A DNA stretch of 64,000 bases from Enterococcus mediterraneensis. Lineage in GTDB: Bacteria > Bacillota > Bacilli > Lactobacillales > Enterococcaceae. The stretch's first letter is position 1. Every line of letters starts with the position of its first letter. Location of the stretch: assembly GCF_900604485.1 (NCBI RefSeq), contig NZ_UWOP01000001.1:191001-255000 (forward strand), written 5' to 3'. Below, piece after piece: positions 26,876 to 37,083 of the stretch. Made by a program: the position numbers and the translations under genes. The notes below the pieces were generated by a model. That model was not told where the DNA came from, searched no databases, and was given only the letters and a program-made list of their open reading frames with translations.

Positions 26876-29058
26876 TTAGATTGTCCCGGATCCAGCATCG
26901 TTAAACTGATCCGTCCCTTTTTAGTATCCACTTGATCAATCCAGACCGTCACCACGTCACCGACCGCCACAACATCTTTAGGATGCTTGACATAATTTTT
27001 GCTCAATCTTGAAATATGCACCAGCCCATCCTGCTTCACACCGATATCAACAAAAGCGCCGAAATCAATGACATTGCGGACTGTTCCTTTTAATTCCATG
27101 CCAGGTTGCAGATCTTCCATCGTCAGAACATCTTTTCGCAAAAGCGGCGCAGGCATTTCATCCCGCATATCTCGTCCCGGTTGAGAAAGAGCTTTTAGGA
27201 TATCGATAACCGTAGCTTTACCGATCTCTAATGTTTTACTTAATTCGCCAGCTGACAATTGAGCCAAACGTTCTTTCGCCTCTGGGGTTCCCAAATCTTC
27301 TAAAGCTAAACCCGCGTCATTCAAGATTTCTTGTGCCGCAGCATAACTTTCCGGATGAATACCGGTATTGTCTAAAATGTTTTTGCCGCCAGGGATCCGT
27401 AAAAATCCAATGGCTTGCTCAAAGGCTTTGGGTCCTAAACGAGGGACTTTTTTCAGTTGAGAACGCCGATCGAAGGCGCCGTTTTCTTCCCGATAATTCA
27501 CGATATTTTGCGCGGTGGTCTTATTCAAACCGGAAACATGCTGCAGCAACTGGGGGCTGGCTGTATTGACGTCCACGCCGACTTGGTTGACCGCTGTTTC
27601 CACGACAAAATCCAATTGTTCCATTAGACGTTTTTGCGAAACGTCATGCTGATATTGTCCCACACCGACAGCTTTAGGATCGATCTTGACTAATTCCGCC
27701 AATGGATCTTGCAAACGGCGGCCGATACTGATGGCACTCCGTTCTTCGACTTGCAGATCAGGAAATTCACTGCGGGCGATATCGCTGGCGGAATAAACAG
27801 ACGCACCAGCTTCATTTACGATTACATAAAAAACTTCCCGTGAGACTTTTTTCAACTGCTCTGCGACGAATTGTTCCGATTCTCTGCTGGCGGTCCCATT
27901 ACCGATCGCCACCATATCTACCTGATACTTTTCGATCAAACGAATCAATGCTGGACCGGCTGCTTGACGTTTTTCCATGTTGGCGGGTTTATGCGGATAT
28001 ATGACTTCGATCGCCAACACTTTGCCCGTCGCGTCAAGGACTGCCAATTTACAACCGGTACGATATGCCGGGTCGAAGCCTAAAACGACTTTCCCCTTCA
28101 ATGGCGGCTGTAATAAAAGATTCCGCAAATTTTCTCCAAAGATCTGGATAGCTTGTTCGTCTGCTTTTTCCGTCAATTCGTTACGGATCTCCCGCTCGAT
28201 TGCTGGACCGATAAAGCGTTTATAAGCATCTTGGTAGCCTTCAATGATAAATGGAGCTGTTGGGGATTGGCTGTTTTTGATCAGTTGGCGATTTAGATGA
28301 GCCATGATCTGTGTTTCATCTACTACCAAAGCAACTTTTAATATATCTTCTTTTTCGCCGCGATTTGTCGCTAAGATCCGGTGGGAAACGATCTTTTTGA
28401 CAGGCTCGGAAAAATCATAATACATTTCATAAACGCCTTTTTCATCTTTTTCAGCGTCTTTGACGATACTCGTGTAACTGCCTGTATTGTAAGTAAACGA
28501 GCGGATCCAGCTGCGAAATGCCGCTTCGTCTCCGAATTTTTCCGCTAAAATCTCATGGGCGCCTGCCAGTGCAGTTTCCGGAGAATCGATCTCGCCGTCT
28601 GGTGTGACGAATTCACCGGCTTTTTGATAGACATCGCCGGTTTTCGGAAAACTCAGCAGCCAGTCCGCCAATGGTTCTAAGCCGCGTTCTTTGGCAATGG
28701 TCGCTTTTGTCCGGCGTTTTTGTTTATAAGGACGATATAGATCTTCCACTTGCTGCATTTTCGTTGCTTGGGTGATCGCCGCATCTAGTTCCGGTGTCAG
28801 CTTTTCCTGTTCGTCAATCAAACGCAAGACTTCCAGCTTACGTTTTTCTAAATTTTCCAAATAGTTGTATCGTTCTTCGATCTCGCGGATCTGGACTTCA
28901 TCCAGATTGCCGGTGGCTTCTTTTCGATATCTGGCGATAAAGGGGACCGTATTGCCATCTTGAAGAAGAGCAAGGACTTTTTGCAATTGTTGATTCGTGT
29001 ACTGTTTCAATTCATTTTTTAGTAAATGAAGGATTTCTTGATTGATTGTTTCTGCCAT
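26872..29058 (-). CDS. Tex-family RNA-binding transcription accessory protein
   Basis: 728-residue Tex/YhgF protein. Order: N-terminal helical domain, YqgF/RNase H-like domain (VVLGFDPAYRTGCKLAVLD), helix-hairpin-helix (DVNTASPQLLQHVSGLNKTTAQNIV), and C-terminal S1 domain (GMELKGTVRNVIDFGAFVDIG). Tex binds nucleic acid and interacts with transcription in other species. AAAGGTGAG before the ATG at 29058 supports this start over one three codons upstream. Confidence 0.94.
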   Translation of the reverse strand: MAETINQEILHLLKNELKQYTNQQLQKVLALLQDGNTVPFIARYRKEATGNLDEVQIREIEERYNYLENLEKRKLEVLRLIDEQEKLTPELDAAITQATKMQQVEDLYRPYKQKRRTKATIAKERGLEPLADWLLSFPKTGDVYQKAGEFVTPDGEIDSPETALAGAHEILAEKFGDEAAFRSWIRSFTYNTGSYTSIVKDAEKDEKGVYEMYYDFSEPVKKIVSHRILATNRGEKEDILKVALVVDETQIMAHLNRQLIKNSQSPTAPFIIEGYQDAYKRFIGPAIEREIRNELTEKADEQAIQIFGENLRNLLLQPPLKGKVVLGFDPAYRTGCKLAVLDATGKVLAIEVIYPHKPANMEKRQAAGPALIRLIEKYQVDMVAIGNGTASRESEQFVAEQLKKVSREVFYVIVNEAGASVYSASDIARSEFPDLQVEERSAISIGRRLQDPLAELVKIDPKAVGVGQYQHDVSQKRLMEQLDFVVETAVNQVGVDVNTASPQLLQHVSGLNKTTAQNIVNYREENGAFDRRSQLKKVPRLGPKAFEQAIGFLRIPGGKNILDNTGIHPESYAAAQEILNDAGLALEDLGTPEAKERLAQLSAGELSKTLEIGKATVIDILKALSQPGRDMRDEMPAPLLRKDVLTMEDLQPGMELKGTVRNVIDFGAFVDIGVKQDGLVHISRLSKNYVKHPKDVVAVGDVVTVWIDQVDTKKGRISLTMLDPGQSK

Positions 29059-29097
29059 TTTTCTCACCTTTCGTTTTACGGAAGTTATTTTACCATA

Positions 29098-29131
29098 AAA
29101 AAGAGCCGCAGCGGATGAAAGCTGCAGCTTG
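29098..29131 (-). terminator. Terminator after the phosphoesterase gene
   Basis: GCTGCAGC / GCTGCGGC stem with six T following on the minus strand. Confidence 0.7.
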
Positions 29132-29211
29132 ATTTTGGAATTACAGATTTCAAAAACTGAAAAACGCGATAGCTCTTAGATTTTCAACAAAGATGCACCT
29201 ATGTGTCCTGA

Positions 29212-29946
29212 TCAAAAATCCGGCTGCCAAGGTCCCCGCATATTTTGATACTCGATATCTTGGACAATTCCTTTTTTATCAAAGACCACCCCGTGGACAG
29301 AACCGCCAAAAACAGCTCCGCCATCGATTCCGATTTTATTATCGGAGAGCCATAAATCTGTGGTCTGCATATCACCATGGAGCATCGGTGTAATGGTGTG
29401 ACCGAAGACGATGGTTTTGCCGGTATTGTTTTTCCCTTCATGAAACGCTTCTCTGATCCAAATGAAATCATGATCTGACGTGTCCCGCCAATCTTTTTTG
29501 GAAAGATCCACGCCGGCATGAACAAAAAGATAGTGCCCCCATTCGTAATAAAGCGGACGAGCCATCAAAAATTCTACCAACTCTTTGTAACGGCTGCGGA
29601 TCATCATCGCGATCTCAGTTGGCGAATATTCCTCTGTCGCGCCTTTATGGAGCAGGCTCTCCATTGTTTCTTTCCCGCCATTATGGAGATAGGCTGTATA
29701 CCAGTCTTCTGGGTGCGCAAGAAATTGCAAGAAGTACTCCTCGTGATTCCCCCGCAAATAAATCGCGCCGTATTTTTCCACTAATTCTTTGCCTAGAAAG
29801 AAACACTCTTTTGTTTGCGGTCCTCGGTCATTCAGATCACCGATCAGCACTAATTGATGGTTGACAGGATCGAAATTAGCGATCTCTTTGCGGAAAAGGT
29901 CATACTCTCCGTGAATGTCGCTGATAGCAAAAACATATGGTTTCAT
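29212..29946 (-). CDS. Metallophosphoesterase (PPP-type phosphatase)
   Basis: 244-residue calcineurin-like phosphoesterase. Metal-binding motifs are ISDIHGEYDLF, LIGDLNDRGPQTKE (usual GDxxDRG with one change) and YLRGNHEEYF, with a later FVHAGVD and IVFGHTIT. This matches bacterial Ser/Thr phosphatase or Ap4A-hydrolase-like proteins; substrate not predictable. Start uncertain between ATG 29946 and GTG 29952. Monocistronic with its own terminator; divergent from the efflux operon. Confidence 0.82.
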   Translation of the reverse strand: MKPYVFAISDIHGEYDLFRKEIANFDPVNHQLVLIGDLNDRGPQTKECFFLGKELVEKYGAIYLRGNHEEYFLQFLAHPEDWYTAYLHNGGKETMESLLHKGATEEYSPTEIAMMIRSRYKELVEFLMARPLYYEWGHYLFVHAGVDLSKKDWRDTSDHDFIWIREAFHEGKNNTGKTIVFGHTITPMLHGDMQTTDLWLSDNKIGIDGGAVFGGSVHGVVFDKKGIVQDIEYQNMRGPWQPDF

Positions 29947-30046
29947 CTTCACCGCTTCTTTCTGATTTTCTGCTTTTTTTCAGTATCTATAGTACAAGTA
30001 TAACAAATTCCTCAAAAAATTCACAAAGCTTTCAAAGAGAATGTTT

Positions 30047-30097
30047 GGACAGACCTCTTTAAAACCTTTAAAATTAGAGTTATGACATTGTGTCATA
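30047..30097 (+). promoter_or_regulatory. Promoter and palindromic operator of the MacAB-like operon
   Basis: TTGGAC (~30047) and TAAAAT (~30071) are 18 bases apart. Directly downstream is the perfect palindrome TATGACA-TTG-TGTCATA (30081-30097), placed where a repressor would block transcription. The regulator is unknown and not encoded nearby. Confidence 0.5.
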
Positions 30098-30121
30098 GTC
30101 TAGATAGAAAGAGTGGGAAAA

Positions 30122-30976
30122 ATGAAGAGAAAAACAATTTGGGGTCTAAGTGCAGCGATTCTTGCCGTTTTAGTGATTGGCGGTATTGTACTCAGCACAC
30201 GCAGCAATCAATCTGGGATTGCCGTCAACACAAAAAAAGTCAGCCAAGAAAAAATCGTGGAAAAACTCAATTTGAGCGGTACAGTGATTCCAAAAGATAG
30301 TGAAAATCTTATCGGCTCCGGGACTGTTACTAAAGTTGATGTAAAAGTCGGCGACAAAGTGAAAAAAGACCAAGAATTAGCCGAATATGACAACGGCTTG
30401 AAGTTGAAGGCTGGACAAGACGGAACCGTCACAGAAGTAAATATCAAAGCCGGACAACCAGATGCCAGCACACAGCAAAACAAAGCGGCGATCGTTGTTG
30501 CTGATCTTTCTGAATTAGAAGTCCAGTTAAAATTGACAAATTCGGAAGCCAAACAAGTAAAGGTTGATCAAAATGCTGTGATCACTTCCGGTAATCAAAC
30601 TTTTGAAGGAAAAGTCGTTCAAAAAGATCCGACAGCGACTGCCTCACAAGCCACCGGTGAACAGGCGACACTTGGCGCTCGTGTTTCATTGGAAAAAGCT
30701 GACGATCTGTATGCTGGTTTTACCGCTGATGTAGATATTACAACGGCGTCTGTTGATGATGCTGTTGCTCTGCCGATCGAAGCGTTGACCTATGATAAAG
30801 ACAATCAAGCGATCGTTTATACGATCAAAAACGGTGAAGCACAAGCCGTCAAAGTGGAAACCGGGATCCAATCTGATACATTGGTTGAAATCAAAGATGG
30901 CCTTAAAGTCGGCGACGAAGTTATCTTGTCTCCTTCTTCTGAAATCAAAGACGGTACTGCCGTCACTGTAGAGTAG
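30122..30976 (+). CDS. Efflux periplasmic-adaptor-type protein (MacA-like)
   Basis: 284-residue membrane fusion protein. A single N-terminal membrane helix (~5-28) is followed by a lipoyl-like barrel (VTKVDVKVGDKVKKDQELAEYD) and beta-barrel regions, without the long alpha-hairpin of Gram-negative MacA, as expected where no TolC exists. A C-terminal membrane-proximal domain is present (TLVEIKDGLKVGDEVILS). It would sit outside the membrane and couple substrate or peptide to the MacB-like permease. First gene of a three- or four-gene operon. Confidence 0.88.
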   Translation: MKRKTIWGLSAAILAVLVIGGIVLSTRSNQSGIAVNTKKVSQEKIVEKLNLSGTVIPKDSENLIGSGTVTKVDVKVGDKVKKDQELAEYDNGLKLKAGQDGTVTEVNIKAGQPDASTQQNKAAIVVADLSELEVQLKLTNSEAKQVKVDQNAVITSGNQTFEGKVVQKDPTATASQATGEQATLGARVSLEKADDLYAGFTADVDITTASVDDAVALPIEALTYDKDNQAIVYTIKNGEAQAVKVETGIQSDTLVEIKDGLKVGDEVILSPSSEIKDGTAVTVE

Positions 30977-30985
30977 GTGGTTTCA

Positions 30986-31678
30986 TTGATCGACTTAAAA
31001 AATGTAGTAAAGATCTATCAAACCGGCGGCGAAGAACTTATCGCTTTAAAAAATATTTCACTGCATATCGATAAAGGCGAATTCACCTCCATCATGGGTC
31101 CCAGCGGTTCCGGAAAATCCACAATGATGAATATTTTAGGACTATTGGACCGATTTGATGAAGGAACATATCTGCTGAATGGACAAGATGTGACTCATTT
31201 GACCGACAAGGAAAGCGCGAAAGTCCGCAACAAAGAAATCGGTTTTGTTTTCCAATCCTTTAATCTGATGCCTCGCATGACGATTTTAGAAAATGTGGAA
31301 CTGCCGATGGTCTATGCCGGTGTCCCCCGCAAAGAACGGCGGGAACGAGCGATTGCCGCACTGGAACAAGTGGGACTAAAAGACCGGGTCAACCATCGCC
31401 CGAATGCGATCTCCGGCGGACAAAAACAACGGGTCGCCATTGCCCGCGCTATTGTCAATCAGCCCGTCGTGTTGATGGCTGATGAACCTACCGGAAACCT
31501 TGATTCCAAAACGACATTAGAGATCATGAAAATATTTCAAGATTTAAATGATGCCGGTACGACTGTCGTAATGGTCACTCACGAACCGGATGTCGCCCAA
31601 TATACCAAACGAATCGTCTCTTTCAAAGACGGCGAGATCTTAGGTGACGAACCTGTAAAAAATCGGAAGAAACTATAG
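30986..31678 (+). CDS. ABC transporter ATPase, MacB/LolD type
   Basis: 230-residue ATPase. Walker A GPSGSGKSTMMN, Q-loop FVFQSFNLMP, signature ISGGQKQR, Walker B VLMADEPTGNLDS and H-loop VMVTHEP match the MacB/LolD/FtsE subfamily. The start is most likely TTG at 30986 (AGGTGG five bases upstream, giving MIDLKNVVKIY); the GTG at 30977 has no room for a ribosome binding site. It powers the FtsX-type permease encoded 15 bases downstream. Confidence 0.9.
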   Translation: MIDLKNVVKIYQTGGEELIALKNISLHIDKGEFTSIMGPSGSGKSTMMNILGLLDRFDEGTYLLNGQDVTHLTDKESAKVRNKEIGFVFQSFNLMPRMTILENVELPMVYAGVPRKERRERAIAALEQVGLKDRVNHRPNAISGGQKQRVAIARAIVNQPVVLMADEPTGNLDSKTTLEIMKIFQDLNDAGTTVVMVTHEPDVAQYTKRIVSFKDGEILGDEPVKNRKKL

Positions 31679-31693
31679 AAAGGAAGCAAACAA

Positions 31694-32917
31694 ATGGGAA
31701 TCAGCGAAAGCTTTAAAATGGCCATCGACAGTATCTTTGCCAATAAAATGCGTTCTTTCCTGACGATGTTGGGGATCATTATTGGAATCGCGGCCGTTAT
31801 CGCGATCTTAGCTGTCGGAAACGGCGCCACCAATGAGATCAACGGAACTTTCAGCGACTTGGGAGCTTCCACGATCTCTGTTTCTACCAGACAAAATGCC
31901 ACAGATTCGCAGAAAATCAATGATAAAGATATTCAGGCTCTAAAAAATGGGATCCCCCATATCGAACATATCTCTCCTAACACAACGATCCAAGCTTCGG
32001 TCAGCGGTAATGAAGAAACAAAAACCAGTATCGTTGCGGCCGGAACGCCGGATCTCCAGTATACAAGTCAGATGATGGACAAATCCATCACTTATGGACG
32101 CTACTTCAATCAAACGGAATTTGATGAAGCCGCCAAAGTAGCGGTCATCAGTGCCGATACCGCTCGGGCTTTATTCAACGGACGTGAAAATGTCGTTGGG
32201 GAAAAATTGGCGATCAGAAGCCAACAGGGACAAACCAATGTACGGATCATCGGTGTTTCGAAAAGCACCATGGAGCGAATGATGGGATCTTTTGATACCG
32301 ATCAAATGCCCGGCTACGCGGCGATCCCGTTGACGACTGCCGAAGCACTTTCTCCTAACGTTTCCAAAATCACGGAAATGACGGTGATCGTCCGTTCAAA
32401 AGATGACATCGATTCTGTATCCAAACAGATCGTCAATATGCTGAGTGTACGTCACGATACGGTTGGAGATAATGTGTTCACTGCAACGAACTTTTTGCAG
32501 ACTTTAGATGAAGTGAACAATGTCTTAGGTCTATTCATCAACTTTATCGCCGCCGTAGCCGCCATCGCTCTTTTGGTGGGCGGGATCGGTGTAATGAACA
32601 TCATGCTGGTATCCGTTACAGAACGAACCCGAGAAATCGGTACAAGAAAAGCGCTGGGCGCTACCAACAGCAACATCCTTTTCCAATTCTTGATGGAATC
32701 CGTCATCTTATGTCTGATCGGAGGCTTGATTGGTCTATTGTTGGGAGGTTCATTAGCAATCGCAGTGGCGAACGCTTTGAATATTACACCACAATTTACT
32801 GTAAGTTCTGTGTTATTAGTGTTATTATTTTCTAGTATCATCGGGATCTTTTTCGGTGTCTATCCTGCTCGTAAAGCAGCACGTCTTGACCCGATTGAAG
32901 CCCTTCGATATGAATAA
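31694..32917 (+). CDS. ABC permease, MacB/FtsX type
   Basis: 407-residue permease with one N-terminal helix (LTMLGIIIGIAAVIAILAVG), a ~230-residue extracytoplasmic MacB core domain, and three C-terminal helices including GGIGVMNIMLVSVTERTREIG and the PARKAARLDPIEALRYE end typical of the family. Such mechanotransmission transporters expel peptides, antibiotics or lipids. AAAGGAAG precedes the ATG. The 35-codon ORF follows 75 bases downstream before any terminator. Confidence 0.9.
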   Translation: MGISESFKMAIDSIFANKMRSFLTMLGIIIGIAAVIAILAVGNGATNEINGTFSDLGASTISVSTRQNATDSQKINDKDIQALKNGIPHIEHISPNTTIQASVSGNEETKTSIVAAGTPDLQYTSQMMDKSITYGRYFNQTEFDEAAKVAVISADTARALFNGRENVVGEKLAIRSQQGQTNVRIIGVSKSTMERMMGSFDTDQMPGYAAIPLTTAEALSPNVSKITEMTVIVRSKDDIDSVSKQIVNMLSVRHDTVGDNVFTATNFLQTLDEVNNVLGLFINFIAAVAAIALLVGGIGVMNIMLVSVTERTREIGTRKALGATNSNILFQFLMESVILCLIGGLIGLLLGGSLAIAVANALNITPQFTVSSVLLVLLFSSIIGIFFGVYPARKAARLDPIEALRYE

Positions 32918-32992
32918 AAAGTCAGATAGCCTACTACTTTTGATTCGTATCCAGCAATCCCACAACTCTCTAGAAATAAGAGGAAAATAAGT

Positions 32993-33100
32993 ATGCAGAC
33001 ATTAAAAAAAGCCGTCGCAGCTTTTACCAATGATCTAAAAGAAGCGATAGCCACTGGCGCCATCGCCAAAGATCGCGCCATTCATTCCAATAGAAATTAA
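32993..33100 (+). CDS. Small ORF, 35 residues, unknown
   Basis: ATG at 32993 preceded by AGAGGA with eight-base spacing, ending in TAA at 33098-33100. It encodes a small basic amphipathic peptide beginning MQTLKKAVAAFTNDLKEA and ending HSNRN. It sits between the MacB-like permease and the long terminator, so it would be the last gene of the efflux operon. No secretion signal or double-glycine leader is visible. I do not recognise it; the evidence for coding is the ribosome binding site and position only. Confidence 0.45.
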   Translation: MQTLKKAVAAFTNDLKEAIATGAIAKDRAIHSNRN

Positions 33101-33172
33101 AAAAGATTCCTTTATCCTGCTTTTCCGAGATCAATTGATCACCGGACTTGCATTTGGATAAAGGAATCTTTT
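33101..33172. terminator. Bidirectional terminator
   Basis: AAAAGATTCCTTTATCC and GGATAAAGGAATCTTTT are a perfect 17-bp stem. It lies between the efflux operon and the convergent VOC gene. Confidence 0.9.
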
Positions 33173-33546
33173 TATTTCAATTCACTGACTGCAAAATAAT
33201 TTTCTTCGTTATCGGCAAAGTTGAAGACCATACGATCTTCCAGTTGGATCAATTCACCGAGTGTGATTTCTAGTGCCTGCATCTTTTTATAAAGTCCTAA
33301 GATATCTTTGGCAAAAAACATGATGGAAGGTGTGTTGTCAGCAACTTCTGGAGAATGACTCATTACGAATTCACGGTCATAAAGGACAAATCGCGCTTGC
33401 GCGTTTTTGCTTGCGGCGATCTCCACTATGGAAGTGCCATCGACTTCCTGATGATCTACTACCACGAAATCTAATGACTGCCAGAATTTAACAGAAGCTT
33501 CTACATCAGAAACGTACAACATAATTTGCATTTCTTCGCTGAACAT
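33172..33546 (-). CDS. VOC (glyoxalase/bleomycin-resistance) family protein
   Basis: 124 residues, one vicinal-oxygen-chelate fold: MQIMLYVSDVEASVKFWQSLDFVV at the start, a central FVLYDREFV, and late NFADNEENYFAV. The metal-ligand pattern is incomplete, so enzyme activity is uncertain. Downstream of the DUF1149 gene by 11 bases and likely cotranscribed. Confidence 0.8.
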   Translation of the reverse strand: MFSEEMQIMLYVSDVEASVKFWQSLDFVVVDHQEVDGTSIVEIAASKNAQARFVLYDREFVMSHSPEVADNTPSIMFFAKDILGLYKKMQALEITLGELIQLEDRMVFNFADNEENYFAVSELK

Positions 33547-33557
33547 CTTGTTCCTCC

Positions 33558-33965
33558 TTACCCTTGTGATTCAGTTTCAGGTTCAGATTGAAAATTCAAT
33601 GTGATCCCTGGTTCATCGGTTGTGATCTCTGTTACCTCATAAGTCAGACGTTTAACGATATCAAACAATGGTGCTACCAGCTCATCGATTTCAGCTTTTG
33701 TCACATCTTTTTGTTCTTTGATTTTTCGCCCCACTACATGATTGATCTGGCTGACTCTGCCGGCAATGATGAATTGCTCGAAGACCAGACGAAACTCTAA
33801 ACGCGCTCCCAAGACACTGTTTTCTTTGGGATAATCAGGGTCTTTCGATTCTAACGGCGCAAAACCTACTTTTAGCTCGGTTTGATATTCTTTTTCTGGG
33901 ATTCGTTGATCGTAATGATACGCTTCTACGATTGGTTTTTGTCTTTTGATTTCCACTCTATTCAC
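33558..33965 (-). CDS. DUF1149 family protein
   Basis: 135 residues with the Lactobacillales DUF1149 pattern (IEAYHYDQRI-type start, LKVGFAPLESKDP, LEFRLVFEQFIIAGRVSQINH). It looks cytoplasmic and SecB-like in fold according to family models I recall, but no function is established. First gene of a two-gene unit with the VOC protein. Confidence 0.75.
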   Translation of the reverse strand: MNRVEIKRQKPIVEAYHYDQRIPEKEYQTELKVGFAPLESKDPDYPKENSVLGARLEFRLVFEQFIIAGRVSQINHVVGRKIKEQKDVTKAEIDELVAPLFDIVKRLTYEVTEITTDEPGITLNFQSEPETESQG

Positions 33966-34029
33966 GCTCCTTAAAAAAATTATAGCATACCTGCTTTCCT
34001 TCTTTGTTCTTTTTCATCAGATTCTATAA

Positions 34030-34162
34030 AAAAAGTCTGTGCCATAAGTTGTCCAAACGTTCATCTTATGAAATGTCGGATATTTTTCAGCTGTTCTGGT
34101 TACAGAACGATCTGAAAAGACCGGCATTTCTTTAGACGACTTTTTCTACTTATGCCGCAGAC
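34030..34162 (-). terminator. Very long hairpin terminator after the PDZ-protease gene
   Basis: Outer arms GTCTGTGCCATAAG (34035-34048) and CTTATGCCGCAGAC (34149-34162) pair with two mismatches; inner arms GAAATG/CATTTC and TTTTCAG/CTGAAAA with GTTCTG/CAGAAC close around GTTA. Seven T follow on the minus strand. At ~128 nt it is far longer than an ordinary terminator. Confidence 0.65.
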
Positions 34163-34170
34163 CTGTGAGA

Positions 34171-36245
<2,075 letters not shown>

Positions 36246-36277
36246 AGTATTTCCTCCACTAGTCCATTTTTATACAT

Positions 36278-36314
36278 AAAAAAGGCTGGCGTCCAAATTA
36301 ACGGTCCCCAACCT
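36278..36314 (-). terminator. Terminator after the YlbG gene
   Basis: GGTTGG / CCAGCC stem with extra GG/CC pairs, followed by six T on the minus strand. Confidence 0.7.
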
Positions 36315-36323
36315 AACTACTTG

Positions 36324-36662
36324 TCAAACGTTCTCTGCCAAACGAATCTCTGAACTATGTTCTTCTTCGTAGTCATCCGCTTGATACGCCGCTTTTGTAC
36401 CGATTTTTTCAGCGAAATTCATCTCGATATCAGGACGATAAGAAGGTTCGACGGAGCGGACAAAGTGCAGCCGTTCGATTCGTTCTTTTGCTTCTTCGAA
36501 ATTTTCTTCATTCAGATACATAACGACATATTTCATTTTTCGTGAAACATAGTGGACAAAGCCCAGACGTTTCAAATTTTTTAATTGGCGTAAACTGTAT
36601 ACCCAAACGATCAACCCTCGTCTTTGGGTCAATTCAAAATTTACTGTTGTATCAACTTGCAT
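36324..36662 (-). CDS. YlbG family protein (DUF2129)
   Basis: 112 residues. FELTQRRGLIVWVYSLRQLKNLKRLGFVHYVSRKMKYVVMYLN matches YlbG; function unknown. GGAGG eight bases before the ATG at 36662 fixes the start. It overlaps the YlbF gene by 11 bases. Confidence 0.88.
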   Translation of the reverse strand: MQVDTTVNFELTQRRGLIVWVYSLRQLKNLKRLGFVHYVSRKMKYVVMYLNEENFEEAKERIERLHFVRSVEPSYRPDIEMNFAEKIGTKAAYQADDYEEEHSSEIRLAENV

Positions 36663-37083
36663 GGCAATTTCCTCCACAGCCAGAATGTTTACCGGTGACA
36701 AAAAAAGGATTTCCGGCATCCACTTTTATTTCAGAAGAAATCGTTTGAGCTACTGTCAGCCCGATCTCATCTAAAAGGTTTTGTAAATCAGTTTCTGCTA
36801 AACGAAATTCGGCGACTTTTTCATTGAGATCCAGCGCCCGCTTTGCTTTACGGACTTCACGCTGCTGTTCTTTGTAACCTGGCGCATAAGTTCCGTAATC
36901 GGCGATTTTCTCGAATGATCGCTTTTTTTCATTGAACACTTGTTTCAGCAAAACTGCCTCTTGATCATTATACACCTGCTTTTTGGCTTGCAGGTATTTT
37001 TCAAAAGACGGCGATACTGCTAAGGCATGGACTACAGCGGAAACTTGATCTTCTATTTCAAAAAATCGATCATCATAAATCAA
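36652..37083 (-). CDS. YlbF family regulator
   Basis: 143-residue helical protein of the YlbF/YmcA family (PF06133). In Bacillus, YlbF, YmcA and YaaT form the Y-complex that directs RNase Y processing. The C-terminus carries CGGNC, a cysteine motif that could hold part of an iron-sulfur cluster. It overlaps the gene upstream by four bases and YlbG by 11; all three are coupled. Confidence 0.88.
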   Translation of the reverse strand: MIYDDRFFEIEDQVSAVVHALAVSPSFEKYLQAKKQVYNDQEAVLLKQVFNEKKRSFEKIADYGTYAPGYKEQQREVRKAKRALDLNEKVAEFRLAETDLQNLLDEIGLTVAQTISSEIKVDAGNPFFVTGKHSGCGGNCHAS

